DNA of 64,000 bases from Scalesia atractyloides. Taxonomy: Eukaryota > Streptophyta > Magnoliopsida > Asterales > Asteraceae. The notes beneath the pieces are model-generated. The model saw only the letters and a list, made by a program, of their open reading frames with translations. It had not been told where the DNA came from and made no database searches. Within the stretch, counting starts at the first letter, position 1. Every line of letters begins with the position of its first letter. A program made the translations under genes and the position numbers. The stretch lies in the NCBI GenBank assembly GCA_947069175.1, contig CAMTDV010000013.1:27407857-27471856 (forward strand), in the 5' to 3' direction. Below are positions 22,291-34,571 of the stretch, piece by piece.

Positions 22291-22917
22291 AAAAGATAAA
22301 GTCAACAAATGTAAGAATTCTTTTATACATGTTCACTATTTTCTTTTCCCTATAACTAATCTCAATGATTTAAATATAAGATCAATGGACTAAAATCTTT
22401 TCTTACTCTTTTTTTTATTTACTAATTCTATATTTAGTCTAACACCAAAGCATCCATCTTGAAAATCTTTGATTTTAGACTTTTTATCGGGTTTGGAGCT
22501 AAGAGCTTTCACATTCCGTACATCAAATTATGTGAGAAGGTCTCGCATATTATAGATAGTGGTTATGAGGTGTTGTAAGTGTAGGAGACAAAAAATGTTA
22601 CTGTTTACTTGTAAATATCAAAAAACATTGTTCACCCTTGTAAATTTTTTAATATTTTTAGAAAGTGTTTATGAGTAGAGGAGAGAGAAAATATAATAAT
22701 AAATCTATAAAAAGTATTATTTAATTGAAAATAAAAGAAAAAATAGTAATTTTTAATATAATTATAAAAATAAAATGTTACACAATATATATGAATACTC
22801 TAAAACAATAGCTTTTCTTTAGGTAACCAAAAGGGAAAAGAATAGCTTTTAATAAGACACCATCAAAAACCCTCCAAAACCCTCAAACCCTCCGGTACCT
22901 CACAAACACTCGAGAAA
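22291..22917. other. AT-rich upstream region of the PPR gene
   Basis: About 600 bp of AT-rich sequence. The last 100 bp become C-rich (CCCTCCAAAACCCTC), as in a plant 5' UTR. No clear TATA box could be chosen among the AT-rich candidates. Confidence 0.4.
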
Positions 22918-24362
22918 ATGGGAAAGTTACCACCATCACTCAGAACCAGCAAGAATCTAGTCCACCAGTTCGATCTCTACTACCAAACCTTCAATCATCC
23001 ACCCATGAACCACAATCACAACAACCCCCTTACCACCACCACCTCCGGAAAACCCCCAAATCCACCATCAAACACCCACCGCCGACCACCACCTTCACCA
23101 CCCACCGCCCACCACCACCACCACCATCAATTTCCTTCACATCCCCAGACATCTCCGCCGCCAAAACCCTCTTCACCTCCCTCACAACCACCACCAAACA
23201 CCCCTCACTTTTAACCAACAGATTCTGCAACAAGATTCTTGAATCTTTCACATCTGTTTCATCAAACATTCAAGATTCAATCTTTTTACTAACCCACATG
23301 AAAAAAGTCAACCCTTTGTTCACTCCTGATAAATCTTCATACCATATACTCTTAACCCAATCCTGCACAAAACCCAATTCGGATCTTTCAAATATTGATC
23401 AGGTTCTAACCCTAATGGGCTCAAAAGGGTTTCAACCCGACAAGGTGTCGACCGATATCGCAATTCGGACCCTTTGCGAATCTGGGAATGAAGATCATGC
23501 TATTGTGCTAATCAAGAAGCTGTCTCAGGTTGAATTTACAAAGCCTGATACTTATACTTATAATTTTTTGGTGAAAAAATTGATAAAGGTTAGAACTTTG
23601 AGTAGTGTGAGTGCATTTATTAATGAAATGAAAATTGGGTTTGATGTGAAGCCTGATTTGGTGACTTATACTATATTGATTGATAATGTTTGTAATGGGA
23701 AGAATTTACGTGAGGCGATGCGTTTGTTGGGTGTGTTAAAAGAGGAAGGGTTTAAGCCAGATTGTTACGTCTATAATACGATTATGAAAGGGTATTGTAT
23801 GATGAGTCATGGGGGGGAAGCGTTGAGGGTGTACAAGAAGATGATTGAGGAGGAGATAGAGCCGGATTTGGTTACGTATAACACTTTGATTTACGGGTTA
23901 TCGAAGTCGGGGAAGGTTAAAGAGGCTAAGAAGTTTGTTAATGAGATGGCGAAAATGGGTCATTTTCCGGATGTGGTTACGTACACTTCGTTGATGAACG
24001 GGTTGTGTAGAGATGGGAACGCACTTGGTGCGTTGCAGTTGTTGGGGGAGATGGAAAGTAAAGGGTGTAGCCCAAATGAGTGTACGTATAACACTTTGCT
24101 TCATGGGTTGTGTAAGGCGAGACAGTTGGATAAAGGGGTTGAGTTGTATAATGTAATGAAAGAAAAGGAGATGAAACTTGAGTCGGGGTCGTACGGGACG
24201 TTTTTGAGGGCGCTTTGTAGAAGCGGGAAAGTTGCAGAGGCGTATGAAGTGTTCGATTATGCTTTAGAGAGTAAAAGTTTGACTGAGGTTGCTGCTTATA
24301 CGACGTTAGAGAGTACGCTTAAGTGGCTGAAGAAAGCTAAAGAGCAAGGGCTAGCTGTTTGA
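22918..24362 (+). CDS. P-class pentatricopeptide repeat protein, N-terminal frame break
   Basis: A PPR protein, a sequence-specific RNA-binding helical repeat protein usually working in mitochondria or chloroplasts. The ATG at 22918 opens MGKLPPSLRTS, the expected start of a family like Arabidopsis At2g17670 (from memory). The reading frame that continues into the repeats, however, is two bases off: it runs open from before 22950 through SLLPNLQSS, a CCA-repeat-coded polyproline, FTSPDISAAKTLFTSL and on to the ATG at 23298. A shift between about 22945 and 22985 would join them; a (CCA)n/(CAC)n tract lies at about 23100-23126. The 354 codons from 23298 hold nine PPR motifs of 35-37 residues at about 11-47, 48-83, 84-119, 120-154, 155-189, 190-224, 225-259, 260-294 and 295-329, typified by DLVTYNTLIYGLSKSGKVKE. 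No E or DYW tail. It is intronless. The break may be a real mutation or a sequence error. Confidence 0.85.
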
Positions 24363-27038
24363 TATATTGGCTGGTACGCCTCTATATCTTGTGTCTTCTT
24401 ACTTATATGTATTCCTTATCAATATTATTTTGTCGCCTTATGTTATTCCCAGTCCATTACTTATAATTACTTAATTTATATAAAGAGAAAGCAAGTTCAT
24501 CTTCCCTTTCTATGTTTTTCGGTCTGACTTCTAGTTGGATCCTTGTTTAACTTTGTAACATTGTAAAGTTGCTTAACTATTCTGGCCAAACATTAAAAGT
24601 CACAGACACGTATTGAACTGTGTAACTTCAAAGGTTCAGCCGTTTAAATTGCAAGAGGGTGGATTGAATAGGTCTTTTGGTTTTATTTTCCATAGAAAAG
24701 AGATCATATAAAAGCTCGGTTTGATGATAGCCATTCACGTTTAGGTCTGCTTTGAGTTTGAAGTTGATGGTTAGAGGCCATTCTCACTGCTCCTTGCTAC
24801 AGTGGATTTCTAGCTTTAGTATTTGTTGTGATTTTCATAGAGTAGTTCCTAATGATCTAACTTATTATGCAAAAGAAGACTTACATCAGTGTAATTAAGA
24901 CACTGTTGGGTTTTGTGTCCCCCTTCATTAGCTTGGTTCTAAAGAACCGCACATGAGGTGATCTGGAAAACGCCTCAGGGTCTTGAGGCAGTGCCGCAGT
25001 GCCTCATGCAGTCATGCACATCTGGGTCAAAGTCGGTCAAATTTGGTGAATGAATATTTAATATATTTATATGTAATTATAAATACTAATTCGAATCTTC
25101 TTGTGGTGTATAAAAGAGAAACTTTTGAATAGAGCTTCTTGATGACATTTAATTAGTTTTATTAGAGTTTTAAGTCTCTAATTAAGCGACTAATTAAGTG
25201 AAATCTTTCACTAATCCTTAACTCTTGTACAATTAGTAGGCTATGTGTTTCTTTTTGTGACTAAAAATATGGTATTGCTTGATACATAAAAATACTAGGA
25301 GGATTAACACGCGAAGACCAACTAGAGAGAGGAGTACTCTCTACTTGTTTTCCATCACCATCACATCCTTATTTGTTCCATAAGTTCAAACGCTACAATT
25401 ACCCGGTGTAACTTCGGGCAGTGAGCCATCTTCGGCAGTACATACTGCTTTGGCTGTTGTACCCTGGGAAACAGCGCGTCGTCTTTAGTAGAGGCACGAA
25501 ATCTGTTTTAAGGGAAGCATGTTGAACACGTGCCTCAACCAAAATCGTAAACGTTTTAGCGTGCTCTTTGTTGCAGTCAAGGAGTATTTTCAAGACTTAA
25601 GATGATGAATACTCGAGTCTAGGATGCTATCAAGTGCGCGTTAATGACCCACCAGAGATGCGGCTTGAATCAAGATTGGTATATATAATTATATTTTATA
25701 TTTCTTTTATTTAGTTATTGCAGCTGATATTGTACTATGATATTTCCTACGCATAACGAGAGTCTTGTTATTATATATTTTGTAATTATATTTTATAAAA
25801 AGTGAACCTAGTTACTACAAAATTTGGGATTCTTAGGAGGTTGATATGTGAATATAACCCAAGGAATGAAGAAATAATGAATGGTTTACGTTGATAAAAA
25901 GGCTGATACGCAAAAGAGATGCAACTACTAATTCTAAAAACAACCCTTATTTGGTTTGTATGTATAGCACCGCCTTGTGTACACGAAGCTCTCGTCTCGA
26001 GCGTCGGCTTTTAGGACCAAATGTCTCAGCATGTCTTGTGCTTTTTGAAACCATGTTCTTGTGTAACGTGTTAATACGGATACAGGTAGTTAATTAGTAC
26101 TTGGGTTGAACCGAACACTTCTGTCCAATTTCACATAAAAGAAGTTAATGAAAAAGCTACAATTTTTCAATATATAATTGCTTAAAATACACTTTTGACA
26201 ATTTAATCGTTTGACCTATTTGAGCCTTTTCATCTAATACTTTTTCGAGGTGGCAATTCTAAAACAGATGGGTCATGTTTGGGTTGACCCCCTTTTAAAA
26301 ACAGGTCGGGTTCAAGTTGACTTGTATAAAAACGGGTTGACCCGTTTAAGCATTTAGAAATAAAAACTTTTATTTTATTACTTTTTTTGGTCGTTTTCCA
26401 TTTTACATGATTAGTCACATGGTCGCAAAAGTCGATAGGTGCTCCCTAGTCGGAGTCGGGAGTTACTCGGCCTTAACGAAGAGTACTCGTGCCTCGGCAT
26501 CCTACCTTGTAGTAAGTACTCAGGGTGTACTCGGCCTTGTTTTACAACCATGGTTAGTCATAAGTGTGTTAGTTTTGTCATACCATATTATCTACTGATA
26601 ATCCGTTTATAGCCCAACAACCCACTTATTACTCGTCAACATGTATGATTCATTTAAAAATGGGTTAAATAAGTTATATTGGGTTTACCCAAATTTATGT
26701 GTGTGCGGGCTAGGTTTAAAATCTTTGACATGAATTTTAATATGGTTTAAGTTGTACGTTTTAACCCGCCAACCCGCTAACCTGGCATGGTTGATGTCAT
26801 TCCTTTAATATTTTTGGTGACTCATTTGAGATGAAACGTAAAAAATTGACAAGTTGATGAGTAGGTAATTTACGAGGTCATTGTGATCTCGTTTTCTTTT
26901 TCATTATGAAAAGACGATGAAGAACATAAGTGCACACAACAACACTATAAACGGAAACATAATAACGAAAAAAAACCTAACCCACGACCATAAAACACAT
27001 CTGACCGGTGACTTTTCACGATCATCAACTTAAAACCC
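24363..27038. other. Intergenic, fragments of repeats
   Basis: No supported gene in 2.7 kb. Seen: a short palindrome (TGAGGCA...TGCCTCA) at 24984-25006; LTR-like but unbounded text around 25100-25650; GGGTTGACCC and CCCGCCAACCCGC-rich stretches at 26240-26370 and 26620-26800, which look like a decayed hAT-type non-autonomous element split by the ACTCGG-rich repeat at 26424-26540. Confidence 0.35.
26424..26540 (+). repeat. ACTCGG-rich dispersed repeat, copy 1
   Basis: It begins GCAAAAGTCGATAGGTGCTCC and continues with several ACTCGG words. The reverse complement of 61480-61536 matches it (GCAAAAGTCACTAGGCGCTCC, then GAGTTGGGAGTACTC). An unclassified dispersed repeat. Confidence 0.5.
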
Positions 27039-27335
27039 CTAAACATCTTCATGATACATGAACACTTTCTTTTTTGTGGTGAGCCAAGATCCATCCTTAG
27101 AATAGTTACTCATGACTATAGCCATGAAGATGAACACCATTGAAGCAACAACAAAGATGTGACCTCGTCTGGACGACGGACCCTTAACAACGTCATCTTC
27201 CATGATCTCGGAGGTCGGGCTCGACGGTTCATCCTGACACATGAGCTTGTTATACTCGGCCTCCATGCAAACCGGTCCACATGGCAAACTGGCAGACCTG
27301 TTAAGAGAGCTTTGTCTCACATAGGCTTTAGCCAT
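27039..27335 (-). CDS. Small single-pass membrane protein, unknown function
   Basis: A 98-residue protein that I do not recognise. The start is well supported: AACCAAGATGGCT is a good plant start context (A at -3, G at +4), with a TATA box about 45 bp upstream. Residues 1-58 are polar, with Ser/Arg-rich (RQSSLNRSASLP) and acidic parts (SEIMEDDVV); an RR pair precedes a hydrophobic helix at about 59-77 (GHIFVVASMVFIFMAIVM); the last 20 residues are charged (KKKVFMYHEDV). This suggests a tail-anchored or single-span protein with its N-terminus in the cytosol; that is inference. The gene is intronless and sits alone between repeats. A chance ORF is possible but less likely, given the promoter and composition. 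Confidence 0.6.
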   Translation of the reverse strand: MAKAYVRQSSLNRSASLPCGPVCMEAEYNKLMCQDEPSSPTSEIMEDDVVKGPSSRRGHIFVVASMVFIFMAIVMSNYSKDGSWLTTKKKVFMYHEDV

Positions 27336-27376
27336 CTTGGTTTAAATTTGTAGAAAATGGGTTAGTCTTAGTTGGG

Positions 27377-27384
27377 TTTTTATA
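27377..27384 (-). promoter_or_regulatory. TATA box upstream of the small membrane protein
   Basis: The minus strand reads CTATAAAA about 45 bp before the ATG at 27335. It implies a very short 5' UTR. Confidence 0.5.
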
Positions 27385-28199
27385 GAATATAACACAAGGA
27401 AACAGGGCAGATTACTAAGTTGATTAGGGCACGTGATGATATCTCCTTGAATAACGAGTTTCTTGATCATGCATATTTATATTTAATTATGTACGTGTTT
27501 GTTAAATCTATGGGATTTATGTGTAGAATCAATTGGCAATGTACTTTTATATTTTTGGTTGTATGTTCAAATTGTTAGTTACACATGATATTTTATTATT
27601 TATGTTCTGTTTAACTTTAATCCAGACTAACTCGATATAAGTATAAACTATTGATGATGGTTCACCAGATACGCTATGCTCAATGTTCAAACAACCCCTC
27701 AAAATTTTGTTGTCGCGGGTGTTCATTGAAATTCACTCTCTGGCTTTCGTTTCACCTCTTGATACTTGTAAAAAATAATATTATGACGCATGCTCTTTGG
27801 GTTGATGCTGAAAACTTATTTCGAGACAAAAAAGACGCCTTCACCATGCAACTTGATTATACACGATCAACGCTTTGACTCAATGTTTATCACATTGCTA
27901 ATATTACTCGTAATCACAACCCAGATTCCTAGCTTTCTTCATGCCAATTCCTTAAAGAACGTCGACCCTTTGCGTCCTCCTTGTTCATCTATCTCATCCT
28001 CGTGTCTATCGATGTCTAGATCTTCATACTAAAATATATAGCCATTTCTTGTTATGTTATTTTTGCGTCTTCATTTCCATTTGCTTCATTTTCTCCCACA
28101 TAGTCTCCATATTTGTTAAAATAAGGTGTTTGTGTGTATTTGTGATTTATACTTCAAATGGTCAACATACATATTGCTGACTGGTCTGAACTGATTATT
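27385..28199. other. Intergenic, nothing recognised
   Basis: AT-rich sequence with no gene, RNA or repeat end that I can support. Confidence 0.4.
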
Positions 28200-28680
28200 G
28201 TTGGATCAATTGCTGACTGGACTGATGGTTGTTGGGTCGTTATATTTGTTATTGGGTTGTTGGGCCGTATGAGGTTTATTTGTATGCAGGTAAGAAGTGT
28301 GAGGTGTTAGATGTAACTTTCTGGGAACTTCAAGGGCTGTTGTGAATGTTGTTTTGGATCTGTGTATAAAAAGGGTGTGAAGGGTAAAGCGGATCATTCA
28401 TTGCAGATATTTTCTAGGGTTTCTTCTTTTCAGTCGTTCCTTTGTTCTTCAGTTGCTTTAGTGATTTCTTTGTAGAAATCATGAGTTTGTTACAGAGATA
28501 TTGACATCTCTGAGTGTATTTTGTATACGTTGTGTTTGTTATACAACAGATCTTGCTGATCTGTTGTGGTTGCAGTTATACTTAATAGACCTCGTTGTTT
28601 TGAGATCTAGGGTTTGGTTTGGGAGTTTTTCTAGGTTGGTTTAAAGCAATAAAGATTTTGTCGCTGTTTTGCCACTACAT
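28200..28680 (+). repeat. LTR-like promoter segment, borders not found
   Basis: The segment looks like an LTR: repeated TTGTTGGG words at the start, a TATAAAAAG box at 28365-28373, a transcribed-looking region with hairpins (CAACAGATC...GATCTGTTG near 28545-28567) and an AATAAAG signal at about 28647. I could not find TG...CA ends with a target duplication, nor a primer site after it, so a host promoter or an older LTR piece remain options. Confidence 0.35.
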
Positions 28681-29086
28681 CAAGTGTTCTTTGTTCTGTT
28701 TGTTTTGTTCATACAAATTTTACAATATTATATGCTTCTAGACTAGCCATTCAATTGTTTTCTAATCTCTCAACATCTTCTTGAGTCTTGTATTCCTGAC
28801 CAATCTTATACTTGAATGCCTTTATCGGATACCCTACCCAACAACTCTCCTCAACCCTAGCCTCCCCCTTCACCATTTAAGTTTGGGTTACCAAATTCCA
28901 CTAAGATAGATCCCACATCACCACCCCAACCAGATCACTCTAGCTCGTTCCCATCCTATGGTCACTTGATCCCCATGGGGTATTACAAAACCATTTAGTA
29001 AGTTTAACCTTCATATTGCTAGATCTTCAACTCCCCCGCCCCTTACGGAGGCTTTGTAGGATCATATATGGCACACAACTATGTAG
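28681..29086 (+). other. Unassigned interval before the array
   Basis: Pro/Ser-coding but stop-broken text (CCCCAACCAGATCACTC) that might be copia gag remains. Homology to the array begins at about 29087. Confidence 0.3.
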
Positions 29087-31892
29087 GATCATTACATTGC
29101 TCTTATTAAGAATTGAGACATGGATTCATTTCCCTAGACCATCATGTGTTAATGTGATTATATAAATGCAAGCTTCATACCAATGAATCTTCAACTTGTT
29201 ATAAGGCTTAGTTAGTTTCTTAATCGAAAATGTCAGCCTTAGCTTGGTAGTGTCTTGCTCATGGCCTTCTCATCATCAAATGCACGTAAAGAATGATTTT
29301 TCTTCGTGGCTCACTTCACGAGACAACATATATGAACCATCCTTTAGGGTTTGTGGATTCTCGTAAGACGAATAATGTTATGTCAACTTCACAACTCTCT
29401 ATTTAATCATTTTAAGCAACATTTTTCTAGCATGGTACAAGTGGTTTGCTGCCTATATATGTACTATTGGCTTTCAAAACATACAATATGGCTCTTATCA
29501 ATATGGCCACAACTTTTTATACGTGGACGATGTTATTCTTACCGTCTCCTCTAATTAATATTGTCACTTTTTTAGTTAAAAGAGTTTGCCAAGAGTGACT
29601 TGGGCTACGTTTGCTACTACTTTTTAAAGTAATGTATTATCTAGTTAAACACATAAATTTACAAAGATATCTAACCGCAAGCCAACCATTACTTGTGTCA
29701 AACCAACATCAAATTAAATTGGTCTTACGCACATGTCGTTGTAGTTGAAGACCCTCGTTGTATCTATTGCTTTACAATTCTATAACTTTTACTAGACCAT
29801 ACATTTCATATGCAGTTCAACATGTTTATTTGTATAAGCATAAATGTCGAGAATAACACTTTAATATTCTCAAGCCTATTCTCACTATGGGACTACAGAT
29901 CATGGATTGTAACCCTATGTATCGTGCACTATCTTCTCATAGCATATTCCAACGTCTATTAGGGAGGTTGTTAGGATACTCGTTGATCTAGTTCTAGTTT
30001 TGTGTGTTTTAGGAGGTAACTTATTATCCTGGGTTTCCAAATATCAAACTATAATGATTTTTCTTCGTGTAGGGTTTGTGGATTCTCGTAAGACGAATTA
30101 TGTTATATCACCTTCACAACTCTCTATTTAATCATTTTAAGCAACATTTTTCTAACATGGTACAAGTGGTTTGCTGCCTATATATGTACTATTGGCTTTC
30201 AAAACATACAATATGGCTCTTATCAATATGGCCACAACTTTTTATACGTGGACGATGTTATTCTTACCGTCTCCTCTAAGGAATTGATGTATCACATTGT
30301 CACTTTTTTTAGTTAAAAGAGTTTGCCAAGAGTGACTTGGGCTACGTTTGCTACTACTTTTTAAAAAATAATGTATTATCTAGTTAAACACATAAATTTA
30401 CAAAGATATCTAACCGCAAGCCAACCATTACTTGTGTCAAACCAACATCAAATTAAATTTGTCTTACGCACATGTCGTTGTAGTTGAAGACCCTCGTTGT
30501 ATCTATTGCTTTACAATTCTATAACTTTTCCTAGACCATACATTTCATATGCAGTTCAACATGTTTATTTGTATAAGCATAAATGTCGAGAATAACACTT
30601 TAATATTCTCAAGCCTATTCTCACTATGGGACTACAGATCATGGATTGTAACCCTATGTATCGTGCACTATCTTCTCATAGCATATTCCAACGTCTATTA
30701 GGGAGGTTGTTAGGATACTCGTTGATCTAGTTCTAGTTTTGTGTGTTTTAGGAGGTAACTTATTATCCTGGGTTTCCAAATATCAAACTATAATGATTTT
30801 TCTTCGTGTAGGGTTTGTGGATTCTCGTAAGACGAATTATGTTATGTCACCTTCACAACTCTCTATTTAATCATTTTAAGCAACATTTTTCTAGCATGGT
30901 ACAAGTGGTTTGCTGCCTATATATGTACTATTGGCTTTCAAAACATACAATATGGCTCTTATCAATATGGCCACAACTTTTTATACGTGGACAATGTTAT
31001 TCTTACCGTCTCCTCTAAGGAATTGATGTATCACATTGTCACTTTTTTTAGTTAAAAGAGTTTGCCAAGAGTGACTTGGGCTACGTTTGCTACTACTTTT
31101 TAAAAAATAATGTATTATCTAGTTAAACACATAAATTTACAAAGATATCTAACCGCAAGCCAACCATTACTTGTGTCAAACCAACATCAAATTAAATTAG
31201 TCTTACGCACATGTCGTTGTAGTTGAAGACCCTCGTTGTATCTATTGCTTTACAATTCTATAACTTTTACTAGACCATACATTTCATATGCAGTTCAACA
31301 TGTTTATTTGTATAAGCATAAATGTCGAGAATAACACTTTAATATTCTCAAGCCTATTCTCACTATGGGACTACAGATCATGGATTGTAACCCTATGTAT
31401 CGTGTACTATCTTCTCATACGTCTATTAGGGAGGTTGTTAGGATACTCGTTGATCTAGTTCTAGTTTTGTGTGTTTTAGGAGGTAACTTATTATCCTGGG
31501 TTTCCAAGTATCAAACTATAATCACTTGCTGCGTCGATGAAGGTGAATATTGCGATTTTGCTAGTGTTTTGGCGCAACATGTTGGCTACAAAAGCTACTC
31601 ATTTTTCTTCACTAGGTGCCTCTATTGCCTATCGTGACAAAGTCGATGTCTCTATCTTTCAACGAACTCAATACAACATCAATACATCAAACATATTGAG
31701 ATAAGTATTCTCCTTGCTTGATGAAATCTGGCTATGAGTTAGCTACACGTATTCATGTTGACATCTTCCACAATGGCTTAATGTCGTCCCTTTGAATTTT
31801 CCACGAGTTTTGAATGCTTATTTTTTCGCATTCAAATTATGGAGGTGTAATAAAATATAAAATTATATAGATATATTTTATATTTGGGGTAA
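29087..31892 (+). repeat. Array block 1, two partial repeats plus a full tail
   Basis: The RT head occurs three times (GTTTGTGGATTCTCG near 29351, 30076 and 30815), at spacings of 725 and 739 bp. The first two copies end at the same junction (ACTATAATGATTTTTCTTCG), lacking the RNase H tail, the pol end and the next RT front. The third copy runs through the full tail. Confidence 0.85.
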
Positions 31893-33234
31893 GATCATTA
31901 CATTGCTCTTATTAAGAATTGAGACATGGATTCATTTCCGTAGACCATCTTGTGTTAATGTGATTATATAAATGCAAGCATCATACAATGAATCTTCAAG
32001 TTGTTATAAGGCTTAGTTAGTTTCTTAATCGAAAATGTCAGCCTTAGCTTGGTAGTGTCTTGCTCATGGCCTTCTCATCATCAAATGCACGTAAAGAATG
32101 ATTTTTCTTCGTGGCTCACTTCACGAGACAACATATATGAACCATCCTCTAGGGTTTGTGGATTCTCGTAAGACGAATTATGTTATGTCACCTTCACAAC
32201 TCTCTATTTAATCATTTTAAGCAACATTTTTCTAGCATGGTACAAGTGGTTTGCTGCCTATATATGTACTATTGGCATTCAAAACAGACAATATGGCTCT
32301 TATCAATATGGCCACAACTTTTTATACGTGGACGATGTTATTCTTACCGTCTCCTCTAATGAATATTGTCACTTTTTTTAGTTAAAAGAGTTTGCCAAGA
32401 GTGACTTGGGCTACGATTGCTACTACTTTTTAACAAATATTGTATTATCTAGTTAAACACATAAATTTACAAAGATATTTAACCGCAAGCCAACCATTAC
32501 TTGTGTCAAACCAACTTCAAATTAAATTGGTCTTACGCACCTGTCACTGTTGTTGAAGACCCTCTTTGTATCTATTGCTTTACAATTCTATAACTTTTAC
32601 TAGACCATACATTTCATATGCAGTTCAACAAGTTTATTTTTGTAAGCATAAATGTCGAGAATAACACTTTAATATTCTCAAGCCTATTCTCACTATGGGA
32701 CTACAGATCATGGATTGTAACCCTATGTATCGTGTACTATCTTCTCATAGCATATTCCACGTCTATTAGGGAGGTTGTTAGGATACTCGTTGATCTAGTT
32801 CTAGTTTTGTGTGTTTTAGGAGGTAACTTATTATCCTGGGTTTCCAAGTATCAAACTATAATCACTTGCTGCGTCGATGAAGGTGAATATTGCGATTTTG
32901 CTAGTGTTTTGGCGCAACATGTTGGCTACAAAAGCTACTCATTTTTCTTCACTAGGTGCCTCTATTGCCTATCGTGACAAAGTCGATGTCTCTATCTTTC
33001 AACGAAACTCAATACAACATCAATACATCAAACATATTGAGATAAGTATTCTCCTTGCTTGATGAAATCTGGTTATGAGTTAGCTACACGTATTCATGTT
33101 GACATCTTCCACAATGGCTTAATGTCGTCCCTTTGAATTTTCCACGAGTTTTGAATGCTTATTTTTTCGCTTTCAAATTATGGAGGTGTAATAAAATATC
33201 AAATTATATAGATTATATTTTATATTTGGGGTAA
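31893..33234 (+). repeat. Array monomer 2
   Basis: 1342 bp. It carries the TGCGATTTTGCTAG variant (Phe codon) in the RNase H remnant, like the edge copies, where core copies have GATGTTG. Confidence 0.85.
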
Positions 33235-34571
33235 CATCATTACATTGCTCTTATTAAGAATTGAGACATGGATTCATTTCCGTAGACCATCTTGTGTTAA
33301 TGTGATTATATAAATGCAAGCATCATACCAATGAATCTTCAAGTTGTTATAAGGCTTAGTTAGTTTCTTAATCGAAAATGTCAGCCTTAGCTTGGTAGTG
33401 TCTTGCTCATGGCCTTCTCATCATCAAATGCACGTAAAGAATGATTTTTCTTCGTGGCTCACTTCACGAGACAACATATATGAACCATCCTCTAGGGTTT
33501 GTGGATTCTTGTAAGACGAATTATGTTACGTCACCTTCACAACTCTCTATTTAATCATTTTAAGCAACATTTTTCTAGCATGGTACAAGTGGTTTGCTGC
33601 CTATATATGTACTATTGGCATTCAAAACAGACAATATGGCTCTTATCAATATGGCCACAACTTTTTATACGTGGACGATGTTATTCTTACCGTCTCCTCT
33701 AATGAATATTGTCACTTTTTTTAGTTAAAAGAGTTTGCCAAGAGTGACTTGGGCTACGATTGCTACTACTTTTTAACAAATAATGTATTATCTAGTTAAA
33801 CACATAAATTTACAAAGATATTTAACCGCAAGCCAACCATTACTTGTGTCAAACCAACTTCAAATTAAATTGGTCTTACGCACCTGTCACTGTAGTTGAA
33901 GACCCTCGTTGTATCTATTGCTTTTCTATAACTTTTACTAGACCATACATTTCATATGCAGTTCAACATGTTATTTTTGTAAGCATAAATGTCGAGAATA
34001 ACACTTTAATATTCTCAATCCTATTCTCACTATGGGACTACAGATAATTGATTGTAACCCTATGTATCGTGTACTATCTTCTCATAGCATATTCCAACGT
34101 CTATTAGGGAGGTTTATAGGATACTCGTTGATCTAGTTCTAGTTTTGTGTGTTTTAGGAGGTAACTTATTATCCTGGGTTTCCAAGTATCAAACTATAAT
34201 CACTTGCTGCGTCGATGAAGGTGAATATTGCGATTTTGCTAGTGTTTTGGCGCAACATGTTGGCTACAAAAGCTACTCATTTTTCTTCACTAGGTGCCTC
34301 TATTGCCTATCGTGACAAAGTCGATGTCTCTATCTTTCAACGAACTCAATACAACATCAATACATCAAACATATTGAGATAAGTATTCTCCTTGCTTGAT
34401 GAAATCTGGCTATGAGTTAGCTACACGTATTCATGTTGACATCTTCCACAATGGCTTAATGTCGTCCCTTTGAATTTTCCACAAGTTTTGAATGCTTATT
34501 TTTCTCGCATTCAAATTATGGAGGTGTAATAAAATATAAAATTATATAGATATATTTTATATTTGGGGTAA
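33235..34571 (+). repeat. Array monomer 3
   Basis: 1337 bp. A few bases are missing in the TTGCTTTACAATTCTATAAC region (it reads TTGCTTTTCTATAAC), and GATCATGGATTG reads GATAATTGATTG. Confidence 0.85.

Noticed and set aside
22918..23214. Separate Pro/His-rich gene before the PPR gene
   Set aside because: The overlapping frame gives a better N-terminus for the PPR protein; the His/Pro run is the (CAC)n tract read out of frame.
23030..23269. Gly/Val-rich minus-strand gene
   Set aside because: Antisense shadow of the CCA-rich PPR N-terminus.
26240..26800. Complete hAT-type non-autonomous element
   Set aside because: GGGTTGACCC and AACCCGCC words fit, but the ends do not form a proper inverted repeat and no 8-bp duplication was found.
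28200..28680. Bounded solo LTR
   Set aside because: I tested several TG...CA pairs by eye and none had matching 5-bp flanks, so it is listed only as LTR-like.
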